NCBI GenBank assembly: GCA_027563935.2
Contig: CM050446.2
Coordinates: forward strand, 127,984,499-128,048,498
Origin: Costus lasius
Taxonomy: Eukaryota > Streptophyta > Magnoliopsida > Zingiberales > Costaceae
Length of the DNA: 64,000 bases
Direction of reading: 5' to 3'
The position numbers were made by a program, and so were the translations under genes. The notes beneath the pieces were generated by a model. It searched no databases and was not told the origin of the DNA. It was given only the letters and a program-made list of their open reading frames with translations. The first letter of the stretch is position 1. The number at the start of each line of letters is the position of its first letter. Positions 24,483-36,270 of the stretch are shown here, one piece after another.

Positions 24483-24638
24483 GCTCTCTGCTCGCCCGAA
24501 AATCGTGTGGCGAGTACTCGATGCACATATCTGAAAGCTGGATGGATAGGCGTGTGGCTCTGGCGGTCCTAGGGTCAAATCCCTACTCACCAGTGATGTC
24601 CTACCAAAAGGTCCTCTCAGTGTACACACGTGGGCGAT
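24483..24638 (-). pseudogene. Element B ORF3 middle fragment between F and E insertions
   Basis: 156 bp of B's third ORF stranded between two later elements. The minus strand reads the conserved ORF3 segments equivalent to FW..ITGE and, in a shifted frame, AFRYVHRVLA and HTIFGRAESDG. A 1-nt loss and stops are visible. The flanking 5-bp duplications CCGTC and GCGAT tie it to the pieces at 15188 and 38264. Confidence 0.75.
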
Positions 24639-26630
24639 TGTTAACACAGATTTATATAGAGATTTGCATGTCAATTTACTCATAGAATCATACCTATCTC
24701 ACGACTTTAAGCCTTATAATTGCCTGTATTTGGATACATCTATGGAATCTGCACCTGTTTCGATATTTTCATGTTTCAGGTCAAAAGGACCACTTAAAAG
24801 GTAGATTCTAACACTTTGGTAGCAGAGGAGCTCATCCTAACCCAAGATGATCCGAATTGGAAGATTTCATATTCATTGAAGCCTTTGCTGGAAATCACGA
24901 TCGGGTCCCGATCAGAATCATGCCCGTGATCGTCGCTATGCCTGAAGCTGTAAACGATAAATCACGACTGGGTCACGGCCAAATTCTCGCCCGTGATTGC
25001 GGACCCGCCTATTACGAAATCACCGTTTTCTCCCATATTTCTTTGATCTAACCTAAGGGGAGGCTGAAGGGCACTAAGGACTATTCTCCTCCGTTGACAA
25101 GGGGGCATGGAGCAGCTTTCGGCTGTAGATTTGCTCACGAGATGGTGACTTCGTGGAAGAAAAGATGACAGCGTTGCAGGGCATGGAGGCTGGCAGAAAT
25201 CCCTTTCGGCGGAAGCTTTGCAGCAGGTTCTCTTTGCAAGGCATGGGGAAGAGAAGAAGCTGCAGAGGAGATGGAGATAAAAGGGGGGGGGGGGTGAAGA
25301 GAGAAAGAAGGAGGATTCGGCACGGGTGAAAAACGAGAGGAGAGTGCTGCGGGGAAGGAGGAACGCACTAGGAGAAAATGGGTTGCGCACTTGCACATAT
25401 TGAAGATATTTGATGCATGAAGTTCCTTAAGGTTAAATCTGTAAGGAAGATCCTGCGTTTACAATTATTTTTGCTGCATTATTTTGTGTAATCTTCTTAA
25501 CAAAGTGTTACATGATCTTGCCTACCTCTTGTGATCGCTGCATAAACTGACACATGTATGAGATGTTTACTTTTGTGGTTCACGCTTTCACCATGAACAT
25601 GTTAGGCTAAACTCCTAACCAGGATGTGGGAGTAACCCTTTTGATGACTTACTAGCTTGGTAGTCTAGCTCTAATTGCTACAATCCGACTCGATCCTTTG
25701 TGCACGCATTGTCTGCGCGTTCCGGAAGGAATACACTTGAGCCTTTGCCTCTTGATTTGAGGTTTGTAAATCAGATAATCACGAGGAAACTTGCTGATTG
25801 TCCGTACTCAACCTAGGGGTAGTTAGGGTTTTAGACACGTTGGGGAGACCACAAGTCCGACCGCGTGTCGGAAGCATTTGATCGGGGGTTTATCAAATTT
25901 GTTTGATCACTTTGCCTACGTCTCTCGAAATGGAGCGTTTGAGCCTGTAAATCCTCGTGTGGGATTTGTAAGGCAGGAATTCTTGGGGAGAATCCACTTG
26001 ACGAACTGCACTCTCCTTGTGTTAGCTCCTGGATCTTAGACGCACTTGGCAAACTTCTTGCGCGCCTGTACGTTAGATAATTTAGGAACGCTATGCCTGC
26101 GCCGCCCGAGAGGGCGCGCTTGAGCCAGAAGTTACGCGGGGGAGGTTTGTAAGCCAGGAATTCTAGGGGAGGACCTCTTTTGTCATCCTGTGCCCATCTT
26201 GGAAGTATTGGGAGCTTAGACGTGTTGGGGAGAAGCGTTTCCGACCGAGCGCCAGAACCTAACAGATTTGACTTATAGCCGTGATTGTGAATGCAAGCCA
26301 GCTATCGGAGGGAGCAACTACCTAAGTGACAAGGAAGCCGAATCCCTTGAACTAGACTAGATTAGGGCATTAGGGTATGGACTATTCATCTGTAAGAAGT
26401 TAAAGCGGTGAACCCACATCCTGATCATATTATTAAGATTCTCTCTTGTCATTCCTCCTGTTACATTTCCGTGTATTTAACATTTAGACTTCGCTAATTT
26501 CACATCGTCTAGCTAGCAAATTCGAGATCTGTCGGTATTTGTCCATCAGTCCCTGTGGGATCGATATGTTATTACTTCGATAGACCCGTGCACTTGCGGG
26601 TAACGCCTACTATATCTGTGGGTGCTATCA
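24639..26630 (+). repeat. Element E 5' LTR
   Basis: Begins TGTTAACACAG (3' copy TATTGACACAG, so each copy has one mutated base) and ends GGGTGCTATCA. It carries two imperfect palindromes at about 24893-25005 (CACGA..GGG / CCCGTGAT type). Near the end are CCCTGTGGGATCGATA and CCGTGCACTTGCGGG. Arg/Ser-rich ORFs near 25000-25400 are composition artefacts. Confidence 0.92.
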
Positions 26631-26636
26631 AGTTTT

Positions 26637-26654
26637 TGGCGCCGTTGCCGGGGA
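26637..26654 (+). other. primer-binding site, tRNA-Asp (element E)
   Basis: TGGCGCCGTTGCCGGGGA, identical to the element F site and complementary to the tRNA-Asp 3' end. Confidence 0.9.
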
Positions 26655-26787
26655 CTGATTTTGGAAATATTGACTAGATTAAGAAGTTATTAGACTAGAC
26701 ATTTTTAGTTTGTGAATATACTTTCTTTTATTCCATTTTACGCTTTTCTTGATTTAATGAAACATCTACTTGTTAGAATTTTAGTTT

Positions 26788-28626
26788 ATGCGTAGATCTC
26801 CGCGACCGGAACCTGCAATACCATTTGATTCGGAAATTGAAAGAACGTTCCGACGTCGTAGAAATATTCAGAAATATCAACCCAAGAAGAGTTCGCAAAC
26901 AACAATCATGGACGGTAACAAATCACTTCGTGACTTCGCTGCACCAAATGTTCAAGGACTGCATTCTAGTATTGCACGTCCACCAATAGAAGCAAATAAT
27001 TTTGAGATAAAACCGTCACTTCTGTCAATGTTACAGCAAAATCAATTCGGTGGATCGCCGACTGAAGATCCAAACATGCATTTATCTATTTTTCTTGAAT
27101 ACTGTGACACTCTTAAAATGAATGGTGTAACCACTGACGCTCTGCGGCTACGACTTTTTCCTTTTTCACTTAGAGATAGGGCGCGAGCTTGGTTACATTC
27201 ATTACCATCCGGATCCATTACCACATGGGAACAACCCTCACATGCTTTCCTTGCGAAATACTTTCCTCCAAGCAAAACCGCGCAATTAAGGAACCAGATT
27301 ACCAATTTCTCTCAAAGAGAAGGCGAATCACTATATGAGGCGTGGGATCGCTTCAAGGAATTGCAGCGGATGTGTCCTCACCACGGCCTCGAGAAATGGG
27401 TACTGGTACATACATTTTATAATGGATTGCTTTATAACACTCGTCTTACCGTTGATGCAGCCGCTGGAGGAGCCTTGATGAACAAAGCTATCGATGAAGC
27501 CTACAATTTGATCGAAGAAATGACGCTCAACCATTACCAATGGTCGAGCGAAAGAGGTACTTCATCTCGACAAGCCGGTAAGTATGAACTTGACGCTCTT
27601 AGTTCTCTTGCTGCAAAAGTGGATTCGTTATCTTATAAACTTGATTCTATGAACATGCGTCATAATTCTGCTATGTGTGAAATTTGTGGAATAGAAGGTC
27701 ATCTGTCTGACACTTGTCAATTAGGAAATATGGTATCACAAGACACCCCACCTGCTTTTGTAAATGCTGTAGGGAACTTTAACTCAAGGGTCCAAAATAA
27801 CCCTTATTCCAACAACTACAACCCTGGGTGGAAAAGTCATCCCAATTTTTCCTATAGAAACAACAATGCAGCTCAACCATCAAACTTTAGGCAACCCCCT
27901 GGATTTCATTCGTCAAACACCGGGTATCAGCCTAAATAATTTGACCAACCACCACAACCAAGCACCAACACAATACCACAGGAACAAACTTTCGAATCGC
28001 GCTTTGACAGCTTCGTGTTAGCGCAAACAAAAGCAATGGACTGCATGTTAGAGGCAATCAAAAACTTGACCACAGACCAGAAGATAATGGAAAACCAAAT
28101 TGCCCAACAGGCTAGTACATCTACTAGACCGTCGGGCAGATTACCTGGACAGCCTGAGACAAATTCCAAAGAACATTGCAATGTCATTACCACGCGTAGT
28201 GGCAAGCAGCTTGAGGAACCAGAAATGCCAAATGATGACTATTGTGAGAATGAGATCAGAACCCCTGAATCTGAAGAACCGAATGAACCTATTGAGAGTG
28301 AACCACAAACGAAGGAAACAGAACCTGTTTATGTGCCTCCACCACCGTACAGACCACCAATTCCATTTCCCCAGAGGTTGGCAAAAGCAAAACTCGATCA
28401 TCAATTCGGTAAATTTTTAGAAATTTTAAAGAAACTGTATATTAACATACCTTTTACCGATGCTTTGTCACAAATGTCATCCTATGCTAAGTTTTTGAAG
28501 GAAATCCTATCCAATAAAAGAAAAATGGAAGAACACGGCACAGTGGCGTTAACTGAGGAATGCAGCGCAATCATCCAAAACAAGTTACCGCCAAAGTTGA
28601 AAGATCCAGGCAGTTTTACCATTTAA
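26788..28626 (+). pseudogene. Element E gag (two nonsense codons)
   Basis: Capsid polyprotein of Athila type: start MRRSPRPEP, SEIERTFRRRR, then ANNFEIKPSLLSMLQQNQFGG, HLSIFLEYCDTLKMNG, RLRLFPFSLRDRARAWLH, KYFPPSKT, RMCPHHGLEKW, and the CCHC knuckle CEICGIEGHLSDTC near residue 294. A TAA at 27937 interrupts the frame after the knuckle. A second TAA at 28624 lies at the start of protease. Both fit a C-to-T change. The region between has QIAQQAST and PYRPPIPFPQRL, which recur in the related elements. Confidence 0.88.
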
Positions 28627-29235
28627 TGCCTGATCGGAGACACACCTTTTGACCGCGCTTTATGCGATCTTGGTGCCAGTGTAAGTCTGATGTCACTCTC
28701 CCTTTGCAAGAAACTGGACATCGGAGACTTGAAGCCGACGAACATCTCTTTGCAATTGGCCGACCGTTCCGTACGACATCCGGTAGGAATTTTAGAGGAC
28801 GTGCCAATAAAAGTCGGTAAATTTTTTATTCCAGCTGATTTCGTTGTACTTGAGATGGAAGAAGACTCCAAATTTCCTATTATATTGGGTAGACCATTTT
28901 TGGCAACTGCTGGTGCCATAATCGATGTTAAAAATCGGAAGTTAACACTGCGCGTAGGTGAAGACACGGTTGAATTTGATATTACCGAGAGCTTAAAGAA
29001 ACCTCTTTTTGTAGATTCCTACTATAGTATCGGAGTCGTCGAAGATGAGCTTGACCCGTCTTACATCCCTCGAACAAACGTCGACCCTCTCGAAATTTGC
29101 CTGTTGGGTGATTATGACGAAGAGCAGGGAGAAGAAATCCGTGCCTATGCTGACATTCTTGACTTGAGCACAACTATTGAGCCAGAAGAAGAAAGGCTTG
29201 AGGAACCGTCTACATCGAAATATGAGGTCTGTAAG
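28627..29235 (+). pseudogene. Element E aspartic protease region
   Basis: Same frame as gag, after the TAA at 28624. CDLGASVSLMS at about 28663-28695 is the retropepsin active-site segment and IILGRPFLATAGAI at about 28880 the conserved C-terminal motif. A linker of acidic residues leads into RT. Confidence 0.85.
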
Positions 29236-30220
29236 CAACTTAACTTAGAACTCAAATCCTTACCGAGCAACCTCAGGTATGAATTTTTGGGTGAGAACTC
29301 TACTTATCCTGTCATCATAGCAAACCATCTTGATCCAGAGCAAACAAGCCTTCTCCTAGATAAGTTTCGACAATATAAGAAGGTAATTGGGTACACTTTG
29401 GATGATATAAAAGGTATTAACCCTTCTTTATGCATGCACAGGATACACCTTGAAGAGGACAGCAAACCATCTATCGAATACCAGAGACGTTTGAAGCCGA
29501 ATTTGAAAGAGGTGGTCAAGAAAGAGATTTTAAAGCTATTAGATGCTGGGGTCATCTACCCCATTTCGGATAGCCAATGGGTAAGTCCGGTACACGTGGT
29601 ACCAAAAAAAGGAGGAGTAACAGTAGTGAAGAACGAAGCAAACGAATTAATACCGCAAAGAACCGTTACCGGGTGGCGCATGTGTATCGATTATCGGAAA
29701 TTTCCAAATACCGATACATCCAGACGACCAAGAGAAGACCATGTTCACATGTCCCTTCGGTACTTTCGCTTATCATCGTATGCCGTTTGGCTTATGTAAT
29801 GCACCAGCTACATTCCAGCGATGCATGACGGCTATCTTCTCCGACTGCATTGAAAACATCATGGACGTCTTCATGGATGACTTTTCGGTATATGGGTCCA
29901 GTTTTGACTCTTGTCTATCTAATTTGACCCGTGTTTTGCAGCGTTGCGAAGAGGCGAGCCTGGTGTTAAATTGGGAGAAATGTCACTTTATGGTAAAGGA
30001 AGGGATCATTCTTGGTCATTTGATATCAGAGCGCGGTATCGAAGTCGATAAAGCAAAAATTAGTGTGATAGAGAAAATGCCACCTCCGAACTCCGTCAGA
30101 GGAATAAGAAGCTTCATAGGCCATGCAGGCTTTTATCGGCATTTCATTGAAAACTTTTCTAAAATTTTTAGACCTTTAATATCTTTACTCGCTAAGGATG
30201 TTCTATTTGTTTTTGACTAG
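29236..30220 (+). pseudogene. Element E reverse transcriptase (deleted and frameshifted)
   Basis: The first blocks are present (YQRRLKPNLKEVVKKEILKLL, VIYPISDSQWVSPVHVVPKKGG, WRMCIDYRK). At about 29700 roughly 100 bp is missing, which removes the block that in relatives carries the first catalytic aspartate, and the frame shifts. The second frame resumes with MFTCPFGTFAYHRMPFGLCNAP, FMDDFSVYG (catalytic pair at 29870-29881) and VLGHLIS-type thumb sequence, ending at TAG 30218. The enzyme cannot be functional. Confidence 0.88.
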
Positions 30221-30817
30221 AACTGCATGGATGCGTTTCAACAATTGAAGAAGTCGTTGATTTCCGCTCCAATAATACAACCTCCGGATTGGTCTCTACC
30301 TTTCGAAATTATGTGCGACGCTAGTGACTATGCGGTAGGAGCTGTATTGGGGCAACAGAAGAACAACCGAACTCATGCCATTTACTACGCCAGCCGAACA
30401 CTGGATGGAGCACAGAGCAACTACGCCACCACAGAAAAAGAATTTTTAGCTGTCGTCTTCGCCTTTGATAAGTTTCGATCATATTTGGTTAACTCACGTG
30501 TCATTGTCTATACAGATCATGCGGCGATTCGATATCTCATGGATAAGAAAGACGCAAAGCCGCGGCTAATCAGGTGGATACTGTTATTGCAAGAATTTGA
30601 TATTCAGATCAAAGACAAGAAAGGGACTGATAATTTAGTAGCAGACCATTTGTCCCGCTTGACGACCACTCCCGAGGGAGAATCGGAAGATGAAATTGAT
30701 GATGCGTTCTTGGATGAGAACCTAGTAGCCGCGGCCACGGTAAAGACACCTTGGTATGCTGATTTGGTAAATTTCTTGGCGGCCAGTATTATGCCTCCGA
30801 ATTTAACGTACCAGTAG
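30221..30817 (+). pseudogene. Element E RNase H
   Basis: [40 protein letters not shown] and [11 protein letters not shown] carry the four acidic residues of the retroelement RNase H active site. The same frame leads into integrase after the TAG at 30815. Confidence 0.88.
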
Positions 30818-32044
30818 CGAAAGCGATTTGTGTCAAGCGCAAAGTACTACTATTGGGACGATCCACTTTTGTTCAAGCGCTGTGCCGATTGTATTATTCG
30901 AAGATGCTTGCCTGAGGAAGAAATCTCAAATGTCCTGTTCCAGTGTCATTCATCTTCTTATGGAGGACACTGCAGCGGTAAGAAAACAGCATATAAGGTT
31001 CTCCAATGTGGATTCATTTGGCTAACCCTATTTAAAGACACGAGAGACTATGTACTGTCCTGTGATCGCTGCTAGAGGATAGGGGGAATATCGCAAAGAA
31101 ATGAGATGCCTCTCAATACCATTCTTGAGATCGAGATCTTTGACGTATGGGGTATCGACTTTATGGGACCATTTCCACCCTCCTGTGGTAACCGATTCAT
31201 CTTAGTTGGAGTTGATTATGTTTCCAAATGGGTTGAGGCCTTGGCTTCCCCAACAAATGACTCCAAGGTAGTTCACTGATTCTTCAAGAAGTTAATATTT
31301 TCGCGATTTGGAATGCCTCGCGTGGTAATCAGTGACGGCGGATCTCATTTTATTGAACGAAGATTTGAAATACTTCTCAGAAAATATGGAGTAGTGCACA
31401 AGGTAGCCACCGCTTACCACCCTCAAACTAGCGGACAAGTTCAAATATCAAACCGAGAGATAAAGTGCATTCTTGAGAAAACTGTATCGCACACACGCAC
31501 TGATTGGTCACTCAAACTCGATGATGCCTTATGGGCATACCGTACGGCATTCAAAACCCCTATAGGTATGTCCCCATTCCAGTTGATATACGGTAAATCA
31601 TGCCACTTACCGATTGAGATTGAGCACAGAGTTTACTGGGCGATTCGACGACTGAACTTCAACGGAAAGCAAGCTAGTAAGGCCAGGAAGCTGCAACTTA
31701 ATGAGCTCGATGAGTTCCGACAAGAAGCTTATGAGAACGCCAGAATTTATAAAGAACGCACCAAAAGATAGCACGACCGAAGGATTATGAAGAGGGAATT
31801 TTGAGAAGGTGAATTGGTACTATTGTTTAACTCCAGGATCAAACTTTTTCTTGGTAAGCTTCGAACTAAATAGACAGGACCGTATGTAGTACAGAAGGTT
31901 TACCCTCACGGTGCTGTAGACATTTACCGAGAGTCAACCGGTACATTCAAGGTTAATGGACAAAGGCTTAAGCACTATATCTCCCATGAACCGATACCGA
32001 AGGGGACCGTTCTGGTCCTCGCGAATGCTCCTTCACCAGGATGA
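30818..32044 (+). pseudogene. Element E integrase with several stop codons
   Basis: The HHCC zinc region shows H..YGGHCSGKKTAYKVL and CDRC. The core has [13 protein letters not shown] (first Asp), [10 protein letters not shown] (second Asp) and a Glu in [19 protein letters not shown] and [15 protein letters not shown] are typical of the family. Stops at 31073, 31277, 31769, 31802 and 31871 break it; most are explained by single C-to-T changes. The frame ends at TGA 32042-32044. No chromodomain follows, as expected for Athila. Confidence 0.88.
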
Positions 32045-33449
32045 CACCGATGATGGTCAAGCTGACGGACCATTAAATCAGCGCTTCTTGGGAGGCAACC
32101 CAAGCTTCTTACTTTAGTCGAATTTATTTTCAGTATTTTTCATTTTCGTTTTCATGCTTTGTGTAAGTTTAGTTTAGTTCGCATGATGATGGGTCTTAAA
32201 TTCTTAGCGATTTCATGCTTATACCCTAACCAAAATGACACTTGGACACCCTAACCTCCTCTGTTATAAGTCTGAATTTCATTTCCTAGTTATGTCCATT
32301 TTGTTCTAATGATGATATTCTTGCAGGAAATGCGCATCAAACTCCAAATACCGGCACAGAATACCAATGTTGAAGTAGGGTGTGAAGGTCCTCAACAATA
32401 TGCGCTCACGGGAAGGATGCAGGCTAAACTCGCACCAATCAATTTTAATCCTTTGAATATTGAAAACCTATACGCAGTCATGAGCTGATCTTATTCATCT
32501 TTAGCACTGGCGGTTGATTTTATAAAAATTGAAAATGTTATTTGGAGCCTTATTGTGCCCTTTCCATTACTTGCGTTGTTTGGTATTTCCCTGTCCATTT
32601 AGTTGTGGATATTGATGTTCTTACTTGATTTGGAATGACACAGGGATATCGCAATTTATGCAGTAAGAAGAGGCGTTTTCTATCAGTTTTCCAAAATCAT
32701 GGGCGGCTCCCGACACAAATCCTGACCGTGATTCTCACTCAGCTCAAACGTCAGAAAATTCACCGACAGCATTACGGCAATAAAGACACTAAAACCACGG
32801 CCGTAATTAGCAGCGCAGAATTATGCGAGAAAATCATGACTGAGGTATGCTGAAAATCATGACCGAGATTTTTCAGAGACAAAACAAAGACTTATCCGCC
32901 GAGAAAATTACGGTAGAGCCGTGACTATGGTCACGGCCGTAAAATCTATGCGAAATCTTCCAGAAGAAACACGGGCGGGTCATGACGAAAATCATGGGCA
33001 GAATTTCTAAAAGACAGAATGAAGTATAACAATGACGAGAACATCACGGCAGCCCCGTGAATGAATACACAGCCGTGAAGATGTGCATTAAAAGATTGCA
33101 AGAGAGTCACGACCGGCCCCTGATGAAAATCTTGGGCGAGATCTCCGAACTTTAACACCTTAACGGATCTGCCTGGCCAGCCCGACCCGTTAAGCTACCC
33201 ACTTAAGCATCTTTCCCGACTTTCTCAGCTAGGGTTCCCGAACTTTCCACTTCCGTACGGTGCACCGACCCCACTGCTCTGCCCCACCATTCGCCACCGT
33301 CAGCTCCGCCGACCATCAACCCTCCGGCGAATTTTCCGACCACCTTCGGCGAAGTTATCACTTCAAGCCTTCATTCCTTACCTCGCTGCGTGCCCCATTT
33401 CGATCGGCTGCTGATCCTTCTGCACCTTCCCTTCGCTGCTCGAAAAGCC
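32045..33449 (+). promoter_or_regulatory. Element E spacer with hairpin block and internal palindrome array
   Basis: At about 32054-32107 the conserved block TGGTCAAGCT...CAGCGCTTCTTGGGAGGCAACCCAAG begins some ten bases after the integrase stop. From about 32695 to 33155 run at least six imperfect palindromes built on TCACGGCC/GGCCGTGA-like cores (for example TCACGGCCGTAAAATC next to TTACGGTAGAGCCGTGA), the same style as the element's LTR, ending about 300 bp before ORF3. No clear TATA box. Confidence 0.6.
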
Positions 33450-34718
33450 ATGCCGCCCCTTAAGAAGAACACCAAAAAATGCCCGGCGGGCACCTCAAGC
33501 CCTCGACCTGAACCTCAGCAACAACAGGCTGCACCACCATAGCTCCAAATGAGGGATAATCATCAGGCTGCTAGGTATCAGGTGCTCTCCAACCGCCGCA
33601 TAATCAATACACGGTACATCGACCCACCTTCACTCGCTACACTTGGAATTTTCGATGATCTACTCTGGATGTTTAGGCAGTTTGGCTGGGGGAGATTCCT
33701 TCAATACACACAGCCCACCTACATACCCTTTACTCTCGAGTTTCTCAGCTCCATTGAAGTGAAAGTCTCGGCGCTTGAAACCGATCCAGACCTGATTACC
33801 TTCAGGCTTTGCAACAACGAGTATCGCCTCACTGTCGCAGATTTGAATGACATATTTGGATTCCCAGCTTACGCATCCAGGCTCGGCCCTCCTAACTTCA
33901 ACGAGGACATCTTCTGGCGTTGCATCTCATCCATGGTAGCTTATTCACCAAGGAACGCCCGAGCTTCCACCCTTTTGAACCCTTGTATCCATTATGCACA
34001 TCGTTTGCTTGCCCACTCCATCTTTGCGAGAGAGGGGGATGGAATAGTGCGCCAGCCTGAGTTGTTGTGCTTGTGGGGTCTTCTTCATGGTTTCCAGATC
34101 AACGCTGGTTACGACCTAGCTCGGCAGTTCCTTCGCGTTGCTCATGCGTCGAAGGGGGTTATCTGTATTGATGGCATGATCACTACTATCGCTTTATCTC
34201 TAGGCCACAACCCTTATGGATAGCCGGAGGCAATAGGAAGCAGAAGACTAGACATTGAACATCTACTTTCAACAAAGATGATTGTTAGGAGGGGTGATAT
34301 ATATCATCTGACCTTCGCGGACACTACCGTCACTATGGCGCTACCAAATTCTGCCCGAACTGATATCAGAGACAGCGCCAACTGGCGCTTGCACCCAGAA
34401 CCGGTAGCACCAGAAGAGCAGACAGCACCTCTCGACATGGACCCCGGCTCCTCTATCGGTGGACAGCCTCAGACTACCGCGCGCCCTTCTACGGAAGATA
34501 TGCTTCAATTGCTTCGCCAAGATCAAATCCACCAAGGGAAGCAGCTAGCAGCCCTGATGGATACGGTGAACTACATTGAAGTTTTCCTCCACAGCAACAT
34601 GGCTCCACCACCACCGCAGGATGAAGACGAGGATGCCGACGACACCATCCATGTCTTTGATTCCTCCGAGCTAGCCGACGACGATGACGATGACGACCCG
34701 GCTGAGTGCAGTGAGTAG
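33450..34718 (+). pseudogene. Element E ORF3 (ATHILA ORF-1-like) with two TAG stops
   Basis: Frame from ATG 33450 (MPPLKK) to TAG 34716-34718, 422 codons, with TAGs at 33540 and 34221. It has the conserved domain of the family (LFDDLLWMFRQ-type segment, LCNNEYRLTVADLNDIFGF, IHYAHRLLAHSIF, IVRQPELLCLWGLLHGF, ICIDGMITTIALSLGHNPYG) and ends in a strongly acidic tail (DDDDDDDPAE). No signal peptide or membrane anchor. Function unknown. Confidence 0.82.
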
Positions 34719-36270
34719 GGCTGCACTCTTGTAAGTTCTTCCCTCACCTCTTTTGATATATATATCTATGCTATCTGCACCATGGATGGTGCGATATTTT
34801 GCCTTGGGAGGGAAGACTTGCATATTTTGATAGCTCGTCTACCATTTTCATAAAATGATGATGTGTGCACTGTTATGGAGAACTTTGTTTGTGATGAAAC
34901 TGTTGCTATGCTCTGCTGTTGTACCAAACTCGCTAACCTGCTCCACTGCTGAACTTTAATATGCCCCACTTTCATAATGTTTTGACTGCATGTGCTTTGA
35001 TGACGATATAGTTGTACAAGAGTAATATTTCAACTTTCTTATGTTGTGTATATTGTCAAACTATTGCTACTTGATGTGATGCTGCACCTGTTTTACCATG
35101 ACTTTAAACTACGACTGCCAAACATGTGTAGAACATGAGGAACATTTTGATCTATGACTTACTTTCTTGATGTCTTATCCTCATATTATGTCATCTCTTA
35201 AACACTTCAACTTTGTAAGGACATCAATTTTGTAGCACACTTATCATGTCCGCACCCCTTTGCTACACTTTCGGCATAACTTTGTAGATACATTTTGACC
35301 CCTGATTGATGGCTACTTCCCAAATACGTGAGGATCTAAGTCGTAGGTCCTAGCCAAGATTTCTTATTTTCATTGACTGATATTTTCCTCATTTATAATT
35401 GATTTTTATTCATGACCCATTTGCCTCATCTATGATTGATTTCAACCCCCGCACTTCATTAAACGCGTCATTTATGTTGAACAACTAGGCACTCGATACC
35501 TTATACACTGGAAACTTAAGGATTGAACTTTGATGAGCTTTGAGTCTAGGAAAATATCTGTAGGTTAACATACGTACTATTTATTTGGATGACCATAGAC
35601 CGAACCACTTGTCACGCGCTTATCACCCTTGGTAATTCTAAGTATTAGTTTTGGTTCGAACTCCTCTGACTTGGCACCGTGTAAGATATAAAAGAGAAGA
35701 GAAAAGAATGAAAAAGTGGTACCGAAGTTGCAACTTGGCGCTGCCCAATACATAGAGAAAAAAAGAAGAAAAAGAGCAGTGGTACCGAAGTCTCAATTTG
35801 GCACTGCCACCAAAAGAAAAGAAGATGAAAGAAAGAAGAGCAGTGGTACCGAAGTTGCAACTTGGCACTGAAATTCAAAAGAAAAGAAGGCAGTGGTACC
35901 AAAGCCTCGGCTTGGCACTGCAGAAATAGAAAGAAAAAGTGCGGTGGTACCAAAGTCATGAGTGAGGCCTTTACTACCACCTTAGAGTTTATCCTTTTGG
36001 TGCTTTGAATGTATTGGTGTCTCATGTTGTAAGGAACTATTTTCTATCCAATATTATCATGCAACTGTTCTCTATAGATTTAACCCGGATACTTTGCTTT
36101 TCATCTTGACATCTTTAAAGTCTACAGTGGTTTGTGCATCCTGTGACTAGCTGCGATTATTTCGCATTTATAGATCATTGGGGAGTATAACTTGAGTTGA
36201 ACAACCCTCATAGGATTTCATTTCTTTCTTTTTGCTTGAGGACAAACAAAGGTTTAAGTCGTAGGTATTC
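34719..36270 (+). other. Element E 3' internal spacer
   Basis: Non-coding. It contains the repeated hairpin module at 35660-35960 and, at its end, TTGCTTGAGGACAAACAAAGGTTTAAGTCGTAGG (36230-36266), the polypurine-tract region. Confidence 0.75.
35660..35960 (+). repeat. five tandem GTGGTACCGAAG / CTTGGCACTG hairpins (element E)
   Basis: Units of about 60-70 bp, each pairing CAGTGGTACCGAAGT with ACTTGGCACTG across a short loop and separated by A/G-rich text. They produce artefactual minus-strand ORFs rich in Phe/Ser. Related single or double hairpins lie in the same place in B, C and F. Confidence 0.8.

Noticed and set aside
24962..25398. ORFs of 87-144 codons on the minus strand (also 36679-37028)
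   Set aside because: Both copies are inside element E LTRs and differ by small indels around a G-run; composition artefacts.
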